DNA of 64,000 bases from positions 1-64,000 of the forward strand of contig PDHQ01000193.1 in assembly GCA_003339415.1 (NCBI GenBank). The letters are read 5' to 3'. The stretch's first letter is position 1, and each line of letters begins with the position of its first letter. Below, in pieces: positions 22,132 through 36,644 of this stretch. The position numbers and the translations under genes are program-made. Source of the DNA: Ophiocordyceps camponoti-saundersi (nom. inval.). Its lineage: Eukaryota; Ascomycota; Sordariomycetes; Hypocreales; Ophiocordycipitaceae. The notes beneath the pieces are model-generated. The model was given only the letters and a program-made list of their open reading frames with translations, was not told the origin of the DNA and did not search any database.

Positions 22132-22735
22132 TAATATAGGATATATAATAATACCCTTATAAATCGCCTAACTTCTTATAATATTTCCTTAGAATTTCCT
22201 AGGATTTCCCGCCTTAAGATTTTACTTAGATTTCCCCTAGAAACTTTATTACCTTTACGCTTAGGAAATTACTAAGATTTCCTCTTAGAATTTCTCTATA
22301 ATAACTCTTAGGATTTTACTAAGATTTTTAGTAAGATTTAGTATTAAAATATACCTCTAGAAATCTCCGGATTTTACTAGGAAATCCTTATATATTAGGA
22401 AATTACCGCGTACTAAGAAATCTCTATTTTACTAATATACTCGGAAATTACCGTAAAATCCCCTTAAGTAAATATTTTTAGGATTATATTAGGAAATTTT
22501 CCTTAAGCTCCTAGCTATATAATTAGCTTAGTATTCCTTTAGGTAGTAATTTAGATTTTTTTATAATTACTATTTTAATTTTTAAAAAACTCTTACCTAT
22601 ACTTATACTTTTTATAATAGTTATTCTATAATCTTATAATTAATAGCTAGCTTATCTCCCTTTCCTATATATTATATTTAGTAGCTAGCTTAATATATAC
22701 GATTATTAGTAAATTATACGTATAAGCGTATATTA
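22132..22735 (+). repeat. Solo LTR of family B (604 bp)
   Basis: Matches the four LTRs of the two 10.2-kb elements along its whole length, from TAATATAGGA to GCGTATATTA (RIP forms of TG...CA). It is flanked by ATAAG (22,127-22,131) and GTAAG (22,736-22,740), a 5-bp target duplication with one RIP-type G-to-A change. A solo LTR is the usual product of recombination between the two LTRs of a full element. Confidence 0.85.
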
Positions 22736-22740
22736 GTAAG

Positions 22741-24016
22741 CTTATAGTAGATTTTCTAATCTTAGTAGCGAGAGGCGAAAGTGTTTAATAAATAAAAGAA
22801 AGAATTAAGCTTAGTATAGATATAGCTTATAGAGAAGCGGGAACGAGTATATATTTTTAAGATACTTACTATTATACCCCTTACTATTTCGTTCCTTTTT
22901 AAGCCTCTTATATTAAGGTATAACTTATATAATAATTAAAAAAAGAGGCTTATAATTCTAAACTTTTAGCTTAATTAGCTTAATAGGATTAGCGGCCTAG
23001 CTAATATAAAAAGGACTAGTCCTAATAAACTTATAAGATTAACTATAAATATAAAAGATACTAAATTCTAAGTTATTTAAAAAAAAAGGAATAGCTTAGC
23101 TTAAGATAATATATAGTAAAAAGGTTATTTAACCCTAATTTAAATATCTTCGTTAGATTAGCTATAATACGGCTAGTTAAGAGATTCCTTTTTAGGTTTC
23201 TTAAGTAATAGTCCTTACTATTATATAATAACTTATTAAAGATATTAAAGGTAATAGTAAGATAGTATACGGTTTCGCGGAAAATTATTTAATAAAGCTA
23301 TTACCTAAGGATTTTAACGCGCTTATATAATTTTAATATTAGATTAAAGCTCTACGTACCTTCGGAGGAGATTTACTATATTTAATAGAGGATTATATAA
23401 AGATCTCTTATAAGTATAATATTTATAATAAGCCTCTTAATATAATTAAATAGAAAATATATTTATAAGTTTTCTAATAAGTAATATAAATTAGTAACTT
23501 ACTTATATAAGCGTAACTTTTTAAAGCTATTAAAAAAATAATAAAGTAAATAAGCTTTAAGAAACTAAAAAAATATACGAAGGTAAGCTTATAAGATATT
23601 AATAAAGATACTATAATAAGGATCTAATTATAAATTAAGCCTTATTATAAGTTTAAAGTTTTAGAACTATTAGGGTTAGATAAATATATAAGTATAGTAA
23701 TTTTAAAGCTTATTAAATAAAGGTTTAATTAGATAATTATTTAATCCTTACTAAGTAAGAATTATATTTAAGTTTTATAGCTTAGTAAGCTTATAATATT
23801 AGCTTTAATAATATATAAGCTAAAGTAACTAAGTTTTAAAAAGATATAAATATAAATAAGGATAATATTATATAGAAATATAAAAAATATATAATACTAG
23901 CTCTAATAGCCTTAAAGTTTTAATTTATTTTCTTATAAGTTACTTCTTAAGGCGTTTATATTTATTACTCTAGTCTTCCGCGTTCCCTTTTACGCTTACT
24001 AATACCGGTACTATTA
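22741..24016. other. RIP-degraded stretch, content not recognised
   Basis: AT-rich sequence with no identifiable frame or motif. It is bounded by the solo LTR on the left and by the GTCCT duplication of family A copy 2 on the right. Confidence 0.4.
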
Positions 24017-24021
24017 GTCCT
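24017..24021. repeat. Target site duplication GTCCT, left copy
   Basis: GTCCT immediately precedes the left LTR and recurs at 29,952-29,956. Confidence 0.9.
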
Positions 24022-24346
24022 TATTACGCGCTAGCAATTATAGGGATTTCCTCTAAATATTTTACGGTAATTTCCGAGGATTTTCGACTACGGTTACGTA
24101 ACCTCGGAAACCTTATCGTAAAATCCCTAGGAAGACCTTAGTAAGAAATTACCCGGAAATAAAGTTAACCTTTTATTAAGATTTCCCTATACCCTCTCCT
24201 ATCTCTACTAATATATACCTTTATATATTTTACTAGGATCTCGCTTACGAGAGTTTTTCCTCTTTTCTTTCCTTTCTCCTTAGCTTAGAATCTTTATTTA
24301 TAGTGCTAATATTATTATTTAGTTAACGTATTTTACGGCCGTAATA
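24022..24346 (+). repeat. Family A LTR, left, copy 2 (325 bp)
   Basis: Starts TATTACGCG and ends GGCCGTAATA. It contains one TTACGGTAATTTCCGAGG unit and AGCTTAGAAT, which pairs with the sequence two bases inside the element (24,349-24,358). Confidence 0.92.
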
Positions 24347-24469
24347 CTATTCTAAGCTTAAATTCGCTAGCGAGCGATTAAGAAACCCGTACCTTACTTT
24401 TATATCCTTATATAAGATAGAAAAGAACTTATATATAAATTATAACTAGCTTTAAGATATATATCCGGA

Positions 24470-27400
24470 GCCCTTAACTAAACTCTTAGGCGATTAAGGA
24501 GACTTACCTCGGAGATGCCTAACTTTATAGTAAAACGAGATATCGGCGAAAACTAAACTATAATAATAGCTACCTTTTCTTAGAGTATTACTAGCGTAAC
24601 TATATTATAGGAGTAGCGTGCGGAGATAGCGTAATTATAAGCGTAAATTATAAAACTTTAAAGTTAATTAATTTAGAAAAACTAAGACCCGAACGTAAAA
24701 AAGACCCGTTAAGAAGTATCGATTATATTTAGTATAAATAAAGAGATATTCGTCTTAATTAGAAAGGCTGCTTAGGATACCTTTACGCTAGTAGCCCCGG
24801 TAAGATAGCTAAACCCCTCCTATTTTAATTTTACGAAAGTTTATTATAAAGAGGTAAGTAAGTTTTTAGGTAAGAAGGAGGATTTTAGTACCTTCCTTAT
24901 AAACCTAAAAGATAAGATAAAGTCCGATAAGATAACTTTTTAAAACGAGTAAAACCGGATAAGTATATTATTCCGTACGTTAGAAGGGAAGGCCCGTAAA
25001 CTTTTAGAAACCTAATATAACTTAGAGGAACGCCCTTTTTCTAAATTAGCTAAGATAATCTAATACTTAGAGTTTACTTATAGAAATCCTAATAAATTTG
25101 CTAAGGCTACGGACTAACTTTATAAACTAAATTTCTTATTAATAGGTAAGTAGGAAATTTAGGAGTTTCTCGTAAAGTTCGATTACCTTATAGCTAAGAC
25201 CTAAGTTCTCCTAGCTTAGATTAAGTATATATTTTAAGATTATCTGCCCGCTAATCTTAACCTAAGCTTTCTTACGAAAGCTAAAGATTTACGTATAATA
25301 TATAAGGAATTCTACGAGTATATAAAAAACGCTATATTTTACTAGAAAAAGGAGTCGACCTACTAGGAGTTTTCCTATAAAAGCTAAGTAAGTAAGAGGG
25401 TTACCTTAGAAAAGTAAAAAAAGATTATAATTACGATTATAACCTCTCGCTAAAAAAGCTAGGCCCTTAATAAAAATAAGAAGAAAGTTTACTAAGAAAA
25501 TAGTATCTATTTTATTTATAAAAAGAAGGGCTATATAGCTAAGGACTACCTTAACTAATAGAAAATAAGGAGAGTTTATAAGGTTTAGATACCTTTACCT
25601 AACCTTATTCGGTTAGATAACTCTAATTCGGGAAAAAAGTAAGATTATTATAAGGCTCCTTAATAATCTTAAAAATATTATATATAAGATAAAAAATAGG
25701 AGAGTTATTTACTATTAATAGTTAAGTTTAAATTAATAATATAGCTTTTCGTACCTTTACCTTATATAATACTAGAATAAATGCCCGTTTCTTAGTTAGT
25801 TATTATTTCGCGAAGTAAGTAATAAAGCGCTTAGGCGCTAAGCTTATCCCTATCTATCTTATCCCCCTTATTAATTTCTAAAGCTATTAAGCTAGCTTAG
25901 TTCGTAAGTACTTAATTATTACTTTAATAATCGATAAACGGTATTTTCTATAAGAAATCTACTAAGTAACTAACTACGCTTAAGATCTCTTTATCGGCCT
26001 ATTCTAAATAGCGAAGAAGAGGTTATTACTCGACTACGCGGCTTAGAAACTAATTTAGCTAGATAACTTACCTGCCTTTACTAAGTACTCGCCCTCGATC
26101 CTATTACTTAAGAAGCTTTTTTTTAACGGAAATCTAAACTTAGCTATCTAAGCGGATATTAAGCGCTAGAACCGCCTTCTCCGTTAAAATAAGCGTAAAT
26201 ATTAGATCTTCTAACGCTTATAAAAGAAAAAGGACTTTATATAGCCCGTAAAGGAAAAAAAGCTAGCCTAAACCTTAACTAAAAATAACTAAAATACTAA
26301 TAATATAAATAAAGATATTTTAAAAAAGTAACTTATCTACTAAGTTTAATAAGACTCTCGCTATTTATAATAAGAAAAGATAACCTTATTAATACTTATA
26401 ATATTTATAAAATTAGAAAATAACGATAATAACTTAACTATAATTATAAAGCTAGGCCTAGCTAGCTATATATATATAAGATAGGAAATCCTATTCCCTT
26501 AAAGTAAAAAACCTAAATATATTACTTATATATATAATATAATCCCTTTAGCTTTTACGTACCTTAAAAGATTTTTTAGTAAAAAGGAAACTTATATTTT
26601 AGCTTATCCCTAGCTTAGCTATAATATAATTTTAGAACTTAAGAAGCCCCTAAACCTAGTAAGACCTCCTTTTTATAAAATATTAATAAAATACCTACTT
26701 TTAGAAAAGGAGACCGTTAACTACTTACTTAAGATTAGTTTTATTAAACTAAATATTAGCCTTTACGCCGCCTTTATTCTCTTCGCCCCGAAGCTATACT
26801 TAATAGCCTAATATTTTTATATTAACTACTGATAAATAAACGATTATTTAAAAAGTCGGATCTCGCCCGCTCCCTCCTTAAAAAGTACTATATTTAGCTA
26901 CTAAGAGGCGAAATAGTTCTCGAAAATCGACGTTATTTAAGCGTTTTACCGTCTCCGTCTTAACCTTAACTTTAAGTACCTTATAGCTTTCTATATAAGG
27001 TTTAGTATATTTTATTAGCTTATTTTTCTATTCGGCCTTAAGGTAAGATTTATATAATTTTAAAATTTTATTAACGCTTAACTTTATAATCTCCTTAACC
27101 GCTACGTAAGTGCGTACGCTAATAATATATTAATTTACTTAAACGGCGAAGAAGAGGAATATTAGAAGGAGTATTAAAAAGTAATTTAGCGCCTATATTA
27201 AGCGAACTTATAAGAGGATATCCGGAAATCAAAGTTTAATATTATTAAAATTAACTACCTTAATATAATATTATATATAAGCTAAGGAATAAGCGTAAAC
27301 CCTTATAAAATATAAGCGATCTAAGATTAAAAATTTAAAGATTTTTAGGATTATAAAGCTATTTATTTATTCGTAAAACTATATAACTTTATCTAGATTT

Positions 27401-29615
27401 TTTACTATTATATTAGTATTATTACGGAACCCTTAAACCGTCTCCTAAAGAAAAACGTTATTTTCGAGCTTAGACCGGAATAAAAAAAGGCCTTTAATAA
27501 GATAAAGAAACTAGCTATATAAGCCTTAGTGCTCGCTTTTTTCCGTCCTAAACTCCTAACTTAGCTTAAAACTAACGCCTCTTAGAACGCTACCGCTAAT
27601 ATATTTTAATAATAGTAAGATAATTAGGCGTAAAAGCTAATAAGCTTCTTCTTAAAGACGATAAACCCGGCCGAATATATATACCTAATCTAAGACCGTA
27701 AACTTCTCGCTATTATATAAAGCTTTAAGCACTTTTACTCGGAATTATTTAGTTAGAAGTTTAATATAATTACGGACTATAAGGCTTTAATTTACTTTAT
27801 AACGAAAAGACTACTTTTAGTTTACTAAGTTTAATAGTCTAATTTCCTTACTTAGTTCGATATCCGTTTTATATATTAACTTAGCTAGTTAAATATAGCT
27901 ATTAATACCCTCTCGCGTAAGATAGCTAAGCTTCTAACTATAAAAGCTTATAAGAAAGAGGAAAGGATACTTATAATAATTCCTCCGGAAAGCTTTAGAT
28001 TTAAAATCTTAACCTTAACTTTTATAATTACCTTAGTCCGCCTTAGAGAAAACTCTACCCTATTAGAAGCAAAGTTAGTATAACTAATCTAAAAAAAGAA
28101 TATAAGCTAGGATTTTAGATTTTACGGTAACCTCCTAGTTATTCCTAAATAAGATAGTTAAAAGCGGCTTTTCCTTCGTATTACCCTAATTCGGAATATA
28201 TATAAGCCGGCTATCTTCGCTTATAGTAGCTAAAATAAAATTATCTAAATACTCCGGCGAGATTATTACTAGCTTAGAATAAAGTAAGATATCCGTTAAT
28301 ATATCCGTAATTACTATAAGTATTAGAAGAATAAGACCTTATAGGATAAGATTTTAAGCTTACTATACCTTTTACTTATTCTAATTTCTATATAAAAGTA
28401 TATAGCTTATAATAAGAAGGCTATATTAAAAAACCGCTTTAGGTATAACTACGTTTAAACTTTTATCTATAAGCTAAGCTAGATTATCGCTATATTACTA
28501 AGTAAGAAGAATAATATAGTAAAGGTGCTCGCCGGATATTACTTCCGATACCTTTATCGTCTTTTCGGTATACTAAACGTATAGATTACCGATAACGCTA
28601 GCTTATTCGTTTTAGGATTTCTTAGTAAAATTAATTAGTTAACTAATATTAAGTATCGCTATAATAATACCCTATACTTATAAATATAAGGTAGCGTAAA
28701 GGTAACTAACTAATACTTAAACTAAAAGCTATAGTTTTATATAAATAAATATTAGGATAATTAGAACGCTTTCCTTCCCGCGTTAGATTTCGTATATAAC
28801 TCCTTATAGCACGCTTCGATCGGTATAGTACTACTTATAGTCGCCCTTAGTAAGGATATACGGAACCCCCTCTTAGTAGCTAGTTTTTTAAATCCCTCGA
28901 CTACTTTAGACCTAATTACTACGGCTTATAAACTTATCGCCTATATATAGGAAATATAATAATAAGCTTAAGCCGCTACTAAGAAAGCTCGCTATAAGTA
29001 GGAAACGTAAGCAAATAGGAAGCGTCGCCTAGTAAATTTTATAGTTAGCGATAAAGTATTCCTTAGCTATAAAGGCTTCTTTATAACCGCACCTATAATG
29101 CGCCTTAATACCTAATAATCTAAGCCCTTTATAATTATCGAAGAATAAGGCTATAGCTATATCTTTAACTTACTAGATAGTTACTAGATAACGAACTTAT
29201 TTTACGCTAACCGTTTTCGGAAAGCTATTATAAATTTACTACTTAGGTAAGAGATATCTCCCGCTAAGCTAGAAAATATTAATAGTATATTAGAATAAAA
29301 AGTTAAGTAAATCTTCTAATTTTAAGTTACTAGATAGCGTTATCGGTTAAAATATTAAGTCCGCTAATATAGTTATAATCCGGATAAGATATAATACCTT
29401 ATTAGAAATTTCCGTTATACGCTTATAGCCCTTAAGGAATTCTATAACTATTTCCTAGATACCGCCGGTCCGCTTATTAATTTTTAGTATTAGGTTAAAG
29501 CCGCCGCCGCGGATTATAAATATTAGGATAATAACTAAAATAATACAGCTATTTCCCTAAGCACCTAGCTACGTAGTTATTATTACTAGTCTTAATAGGT
29601 ATATTAAGACTTTTA
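24470..29615 (+). pseudogene. Family A copy 2 gag-pol (RIP-degraded)
   Basis: Same domain order as copy 1. The nucleocapsid knuckle is near 25,508-25,549 with Cys and His codons changed to Tyr. The reverse transcriptase active site near 27,115-27,138 reads Y-A-N-N-I-L-I-Y, so both catalytic Asp are lost. Integrase covers about 28,100-29,200 and the chromodomain-like block about 29,330-29,490. A polypurine run, AAGGGG, ends just before the right LTR. Stops are TAA or TAG. Confidence 0.85.
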
Positions 29616-29626
29616 TTAAGGGGTAG

Positions 29627-29951
29627 TATTATATACTAGTAATTATAAGGATTTCCTCTAAATATTTTACGGTAATTTCCGAAAATTTCTAATTATAGTT
29701 ACGTAACCTTAGAAACCTTATTATAAAATCCCTAAGAAGACCTTAGTAGGAAATTACCTAGAAATAGAGTTAACCTTTTACTAGGATTTCCTTATACCCT
29801 CTCCTATCTCTACTAGCACGTGCCTTTATATATTTTACTAGGATCTCGCCTACGAGAGTTTTTCCTCTTTTTTTTCCTTTCTCCTTAGCTTAGAATCTTT
29901 ATTTATAGTGCTAATACTATTATTTAGTTAACGTATTTCACGGCCGTAATA
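29627..29951 (+). repeat. Family A LTR, right, copy 2 (325 bp)
   Basis: Direct repeat of 24,022-24,346, followed by GTCCT at 29,952-29,956. It keeps a few CpA sites (GCACGTGCC, TTTCACGG) that the left copy has lost. Confidence 0.92.
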
Positions 29952-29956
29952 GTCCT

Positions 29957-31190
29957 CTCTTTTTACTTTAGCTTTTTAGAATAATATCGCTTATTTATTG
30001 CTAAACGCTTTATACTTTAACTTATTATTATTACTATAATATAATTACGATTATATATATTATATCTATATATATTTAATCTAAGGGAGCTATAAGATTA
30101 TAACTAGTAGCTTATATAGCTATTAAAAGAAAGAGCTAAGTTATAGGTATTATTATTACCTTGTTGAATTATAATACTTTAAGTATATTAAAACTAAGAG
30201 AGTATACTTTCTAAATATTATAAGTAAGTAGTATTAGTAAGCGAGTATAGTTAACTTTAAAAAATATTATATTTTAACTATTTATATAAGGGTAACGTTA
30301 TTTATAGTACGCGATCGTATAATTTATTTATTCTAAGCTAAATTAATATTAAATAATATAACTTATATTAATTCCTTCCTTAGCTACTTATTATAAATAA
30401 TAATAGCTAAGTAAATACCCTTATATAAAGATAATTAAACCGAAAAATAGCGCTAACTAACTTAGAATTTTTTACTAAAAAGGATTACTAAAAGAAAAGA
30501 GCTATATTAAGTAAGCTAGTTAAGATTAATATTCTAATAGTAATTAGTTTAAGCTTATTAAGTTAGTAAAAATTATTAAAGCTCTTACTAACCTTAAATC
30601 GTAAAAGCTATAAGTTAAAAAAAGGGGAAGTTATAAATATTATAGTAAAAGTTCTAAATAGTTACTTTTAAATATATATTTAACTATCTAGCTTCGAGAT
30701 ACTCCTTATAAAAAGCTAGCACGCTTATACTTAATAAGGTCCGTTACTAGTATTTAGCTAGAATCTAAATAGCGCTCCTAAATCCGGAACTTATACTTAT
30801 TAGCTTATAATTACTATAAAGATATCGCTATTAATAATATTTTATAGTAACCTTACCGATACTTTAGCCGCTATATCCTTACGCTTTATAGCTACTTAAC
30901 TTAGTGCCTATACTTAAGCACTAAGAACCTCGATTTGCTCCTTTAACTAGTATAATACGTCTTTATTAAAGCAGATTCTCGGTAAACTTATAAAGCGCTT
31001 TCTTATATAAAAAGGCGGACTAGCTATTGCCTAAGCTATCTAAAATTCGTAATCTATAAGAATTATTTTATATAGAGTATAGAATATAAATTAATATTTA
31101 GTAACCGAGTAAGCTAAACGTATTTATTTATAAGGTTCTCGTAGCCTTTAGCTTTAGACTAGTATAACCGTAAAAGCTAACATGCCTATC
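29957..31190. other. RIP-degraded stretch, content not recognised
   Basis: AT-rich sequence. From about 30,700 the C and G content rises and forward frames become more open, leading into the decayed coding region that follows. No motif is identified and no start can be placed. Confidence 0.4.
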
Positions 31191-34100
31191 TCTTAAGGTC
31201 TTGTCTAAGTCGCACTATCTTTAGCTAATTAGTAGAAAGAAAAGCGATTAAGGCGAAGAGGGGTCTTTAATATAAGCAGAATCTATTTATACTAAACGTA
31301 AGAAAGTAAAAAGTAAGCTTAGCGCTATAGTCGAACGTAAATAAAGAAATAGAACTTTGTCTCGCCTTTCTAATAACGAGGGTTTTTTTATTTATTCGCT
31401 AAGTTTAGAAAACTTAATACGTAAAATAGAATATATTCTTATTCGTAATCGCCGTATTTATAAGATTAGACTAAGCGTAATTTCCTAACCCCTTATTACT
31501 TAGTTATATAACGATTATAGGAACTAACTTAGAGCTTTATCCCTTAAGAGTAGAAAGCCTTTATAGTTACTATAATAACTTTTAAGAAGTTCCGCGGAGC
31601 TTAGGGTCTTATATTAATTTACCTTATACTTTTAAATACCTATTTATAGATACCGCCCTTTTAAGAAGCTTTCTCGTTTTTGCAAACCCCGCCTTTATAT
31701 TAACTAGCGATTTTAGTTTCGATCTTTTATAAGGCTAGTGCTAATAAAACTACTCTCGAGGAGTATCGCCCTAGTATTTACTTTATAATAATAATTCTCT
31801 GTTTCGTAAGTAGCCGGCTTTAGCTAAATAAAGCGTGCTATTAGTAGAAGAATATATTAGACAACTTAAGAATATATAGTTTATAAATTATTACGTTAAC
31901 TTTATAAACTAATTAAAGAATACGACGAGGATATTACTTATTTAGCTGTAACTAGTAATTTTCGACGCGAACAAGCGCTAATTTTTAACTAATATTTTTT
32001 TAAACCTAAGGGGCGTTAATTCTAGGCACTTTCGCTACCTTATAGAAGATAAAATAATAGGAGCGGAGGCTATTAATAAGTTAATCACCTTCGCTTACGA
32101 AATTTTAATAACTCTTAAAATTATCGCCCCTTATATTAAGAAATATTATAAGGATAGGGCGCCGGGTATTCTAAATAAGGACTGTCTGCTTAAAATTTTA
32201 CTATTTATTAAAGTAATTATCTCTTAAATTAAAAATCTAAGGGATCTCCTTATAAGTATTATAGAATTATAAGTAAGTTAGGGCTTTTTCGAGCACTAAA
32301 CGGGTATAAATTAGCCTTTAAATAGGCTTAAAGTTATACTTTATATTATATATAGTAGTTAAGGAATATTAATTAGGACTTAGGTAGTAGAATAATATAA
32401 AAATTTCGGAAAATTATAAACTCTTTTTAAACTTTTACTCCGTAATTCCGCGCTAGGCTATTTTAACTATATATATAACGCCTAAGTCTAAACCGACCCG
32501 TTATTATAATATAACTCTTATTTAATACTATAATTAGCGTATCTTGCTACTTAATCGCTAATAAGATTAAAAGTAAGTAGGCTTATTAAGTAAGCCTCTT
32601 ATTATTAAGTTATTATTTCTTATAGTATAAAATTGCCTATAATAAGTCCTTTAATAGATAATAGGCTAACGGAAGTATATAAGAATAGTAAGTTAGACGC
32701 TACTAATTATTTTAATAATTATTATTATAAGTAATAAATGCGGTTTCTTAAGGTAGCTTAACCCGATTCTTAAATTATAATATAGCTGCGGCGCTTAATC
32801 TATACTAGTAAGGACATGTTCTTATTAGAGAAGCTTAATAGGAAGTAGCGGTAATAACTAATAAGAAGAAAATATAAGCTGTATTATAATTAGCCCTTAA
32901 AAAGCGGCACCCCCCCTTTCTCCCTACCCCTCTAACTTTCCGCTTAGCCGCCGAGGCGCTAAAAGAAGGGCTCTCTTTAGTAGATATTAGGCGAATAGGC
33001 GCAGACTAGTCTAGTGCAGGCACACGTGCAGGTGTACTAATAGTAATAAGCTAATAGTTACTATATAAGTAAGTACTGCTTCTCTTTTAGCTAGATAGCC
33101 CTTATAAGTACTTACTAAGTTACTACTAGTAGTAATTATTAAAGCTTACTATACCGGTAATACTAAAGCGAATTTCGAGGAAAAGGATACTAGTTTATAG
33201 AATCCCTATTTAGTACGGAATTTCTACCGATAGCAGGGTTATTATATATTAATTCTATCTCGCGCCTAATAGACTTTTTACTAACGGAGCTTATATCTTT
33301 TATAGCGTCTTTACTATATAGTAGCAACCTTTATAACCTCTATCTTATTAATCGCCACTTTAGGGCAGCAATATATTACCTCGCTACTAAATACCTATAT
33401 GTGCTAGACACGTTAGCTTATCTTGCTAAATTATTAAGCTATCTTCGTAGTCGTAAGTTAGAACTACCTACGCGCCGCCTTATAGTTTATTATAGAGAGT
33501 AGCCTTAGTGCACGAAGGATAAATAGCGTATTTATCCTTTACTACTCTATAAGATCTACCCGCGTCTAATTAAGTTAAGCTTAGATCGCTAAGATACGGC
33601 TTTTATAGCGGTAGCTAATCTCGCCTATTTTAAGTATAAGTATTTTCTTAACGAAGAGAGCCGGAGATGCTTGTTTTTAGATAAGGAGATTCTCTAATTT
33701 ATCCTCGAATATATGCTAAAACTATAAGCTATTTATCTAACACCTCTCTATCTTATAAGGTATAAGTTTACGCGTAATCCTAAAGTGGACGTATTCGTTA
33801 ATTCTATTTAGATATAGCTATCTCTATAATACGCTGTTAATAAGGTTACCTATAAATTTCTAGAGTTATCGAGCTACTTTATATTAGTTAGTAAGCTAAT
33901 CCTAAATAGTAAACTTTACCTTAAAAAGTCCGCTATATTAAGGGCGGAAGGTATTCGAACCTTATAACTAAATTTAGCAACGAATAATTATTATAATAGC
34001 TTTATAGACTTTATAGCTACGTTTCTAAATTTAAAGGTGCTTTAACTAATTATAAGGGTTATAATAGTTATTCCTTTAAGTAAGGTAGTTTAGCCTAGAC

Positions 34101-36006
34101 TTCGCATAGTAATATTAGGAAAAGTTAAAATTATAGAGTAGTCGTTATTATAAACACTACTCTAAAGTCCTTGTTTTAAAATAATTTAGCTTACTAATAG
34201 TATTTTAGCAAGCGGCACTTAGTATTCCTTATTAACGATACTTAGCTTTTTAGCACGCTCTGTTTAGATAAACTTAGAAGTTAATAGAATAGTTCTTTCC
34301 TATAATATAAATAAACTTTAAGAAGTTAATAAATATAAATATAGTTTATAGCTTTAATATAGATTAATAGTCTATAATTAACTTCTAATATCGCAGTTAA
34401 GTTCTTTAAACTAAATATATAGCTTTAGGAGAATACCTTATTAAATCCTTCTAATTCCGCCTCTATAAATAAAATAATAAGAGTAACCGATTTATATTAC
34501 CTAGAGCACTATCCCTACGCTATGCTAGCGTAATATAGCACTAGTATCTATATTTTAAGAAGGTATTAAGTACTAACTACTATAGAGTATAGTCGAAATA
34601 TTCCTAGAGAAGAAGCTAGAAAATTAAGCTATCGCTTATTTTAGCTATAAAGTAATCGTATAAAGTATCCCTAACTAGTAGTATTTTAAAACGAACTATT
34701 AATTTTACGGTAGCTACGTAAGTATAGTATATAACTCTTATAAAGGCGTTTATATTTCAAGCCCTCCTTATATAATTTTTACGATCCCCGCTTATAAACT
34801 AATAGATTCTATCTTATTATTACTATTATAGAAGCCTTACTATGTCGACGATAGCCTGTGCGACTCGCCCCCCCTAAGTAATACCTAAATAAAATTATAT
34901 ACTTTACTTAAAGCTCCTAATTTCTTAGTGCTTTCTTAGCTATCTACTAACTTAAGAGGGTCGAAAGGAGGTTTTAGCGTTAAGTAAATAGAATAAGGAG
35001 CTATAAACTTACTTTTAATAGATAACCGATAATTAGTAAATATAGGAGGATATATAAGTATCCTTAAATAGGGAAGTATTATATTTACTTTCTAATAAGT
35101 TAATAACAGACTAGCCTGCTCTATGTACGCCTAAAATAAGGACTTAGACGTATCGTAAGCTGCCGGAGTTAGAGCAGTTAAACGAGACTGCGATCAGCTG
35201 CTATACGAGCAGTTATCGATAGTTACTTCTTCCTCAGCTTTTTATTATAAATTAAACGTATATATATTACTATCTATAACTACTTCTTCCTCCTAAGATA
35301 GATATAATAGCAGCGTTAAGGCGGTAGATCGAGAATATATAAAGCTAGTAAATAATAATTAGCTAACTTTATCGACTCCGTCCGAGGTCTTTTACCGTTT
35401 TAATCTCTTCTTTTCTTTTCTTTAAAAGCGATAGCTCGCCGAAGATTATAAAAGAGGTCGAGAGGGTAGTATTAGAGTAGGTATAGCGGATCGAGAAGGC
35501 AAATAACTACTAGATAAGGTTATATCGTTAAGGTAAGGAGTATTAGCTATAAGAGAATCGTTTTATATAATAAAGGTTTTAGTATATATTAGCTACTTTA
35601 TAGGTAAGCTTAGCTATATACTTCGCGAGTAAGTTAAACTGCTAAGTAAGCTTTAATTATTACTATAAGATTCTTTATATAGACTAAGCTTTAAAGCTTT
35701 ACTCGAGCTTCTAAACCTCTATACTTATTAATACCGGATTCTATTAATACTATAAGTATATCTTAAGTTATTAAAATTATTTATAGCTACCTTAAGTAAG
35801 GCGATATTATAATCGTATATAATAACGTCGCTATTAATAAAGTAGTAACTTAAATTTATTTTTATAACTATTAGAAGATTTATATTTATAGCCGAGCTAT
35901 TAAAGCTACTATTATAAGCTACGAAATCTTTATCGCTAATAGCTTAAAGCCCGCTTTTATATTCTTATAAATAAGCGCACCTTACTACTAAGGTTATATA
36001 ATCTTC
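31190..36006 (+). pseudogene. Long decayed coding region, unknown family
   Basis: From about 31,496 to 36,011 a single forward frame (codons starting at positions congruent with 31,496) stays largely open and is broken only by TAA or TAG. Some parts have very few stops: 33,230-33,510 and 33,560-33,690 are nearly clean, and 34,841-35,360 reads Y-V-D-D-S-L-C-D-S-P-P-L at its start. That is more than 1,450 codons without an evident intron. No domain is recognised. Family B copy A is inserted at its right end, and after removing that element the frame can be followed further from 46,264. It could be a large host gene or an unknown element; TGA stops are rare everywhere in RIPped DNA, so their absence is not itself evidence. 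Confidence 0.45.
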
Positions 36007-36011
36007 GCTAG
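36007..36011. repeat. Target site duplication GCTAG, left copy
   Basis: GCTAG precedes the element and recurs at 46,259-46,263. Confidence 0.9.
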
Positions 36012-36644
36012 TAATATACGCTTATATATATAATTTACTAGTAGTTATATATACTAAGCTAGCTACTAGATATAATATATAAAAAAGGGAGATAAGCTAG
36101 CTACTAATTATAAGATTATAAAATAGCTACTATAAAAAGTATAAGTATAAGTAAAAGTCTTTTAAAAATTAAAATAGTAACTATAAAAAAATCTAAATTA
36201 TTACCTAAAAAAATATTAAGCTAATTATATAACTAAAAGCTTAAGGAAGATTTCCTAATATAATCCTAAAAATATTTACCTAAGGGGATTTTATAGTAAT
36301 TTCTAAGTATATTAGTAAAATAGAGATTTCCTAGTACGCGGTAATTTCCTAATATACGGGGATTTCCTAGTAAAATCTAAAGATTTTTAAAAATATATTT
36401 TAATACTAAATCTTACTAAAAATCTTAGTAAAATCCTAAGAGTTATTATAGAGAAATCTTAAGAGGAAATCCTAGTAATTTCCTAAGCGTAAAGGTAATA
36501 AAGTTTTTAGGGGAAATTTAAGTAAAATCTTAAGGCGGGAAATTTTAGGAAATCTTAAGGAAATATTATAAGAGGTTAGGCGATTTATAGGGGTATTAGA
36601 GAGGTTAGGCGATTTATAAGGGTATTATTATATATTCTATATTA
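36012..36644 (-). repeat. Family B LTR, 3' LTR of copy A (633 bp)
   Basis: Reverse complement of the 604-bp LTR plus a 29-bp tandem duplication at about 36,580-36,630 containing GGCGATTTATA and GGGTATTA twice. The other LTR of this copy carries the same duplication. Confidence 0.9.

Larger units (their letters stand above)
24022..29951 (+). mobile_element. Ty3/gypsy chromovirus, family A copy 2, complete
   Basis: A 5,930-bp element with two directly repeated 325-bp LTRs and a perfect 5-bp target duplication. The 5,280-bp interior is the same gag-pol as in copy 1 (2,376-8,574) and equally RIP-mutated. It is structurally complete but cannot encode protein. It is the reference for the normal LTR arrangement against which the inverted LTR of copy 1 stands out. 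Confidence 0.92.

Noticed and set aside
31190..36006. Absence of TGA stops as proof of coding potential
   Set aside because: TpG is depleted throughout RIPped DNA, so TGA is rare in every frame. Only relative stop density and frame continuity were used.
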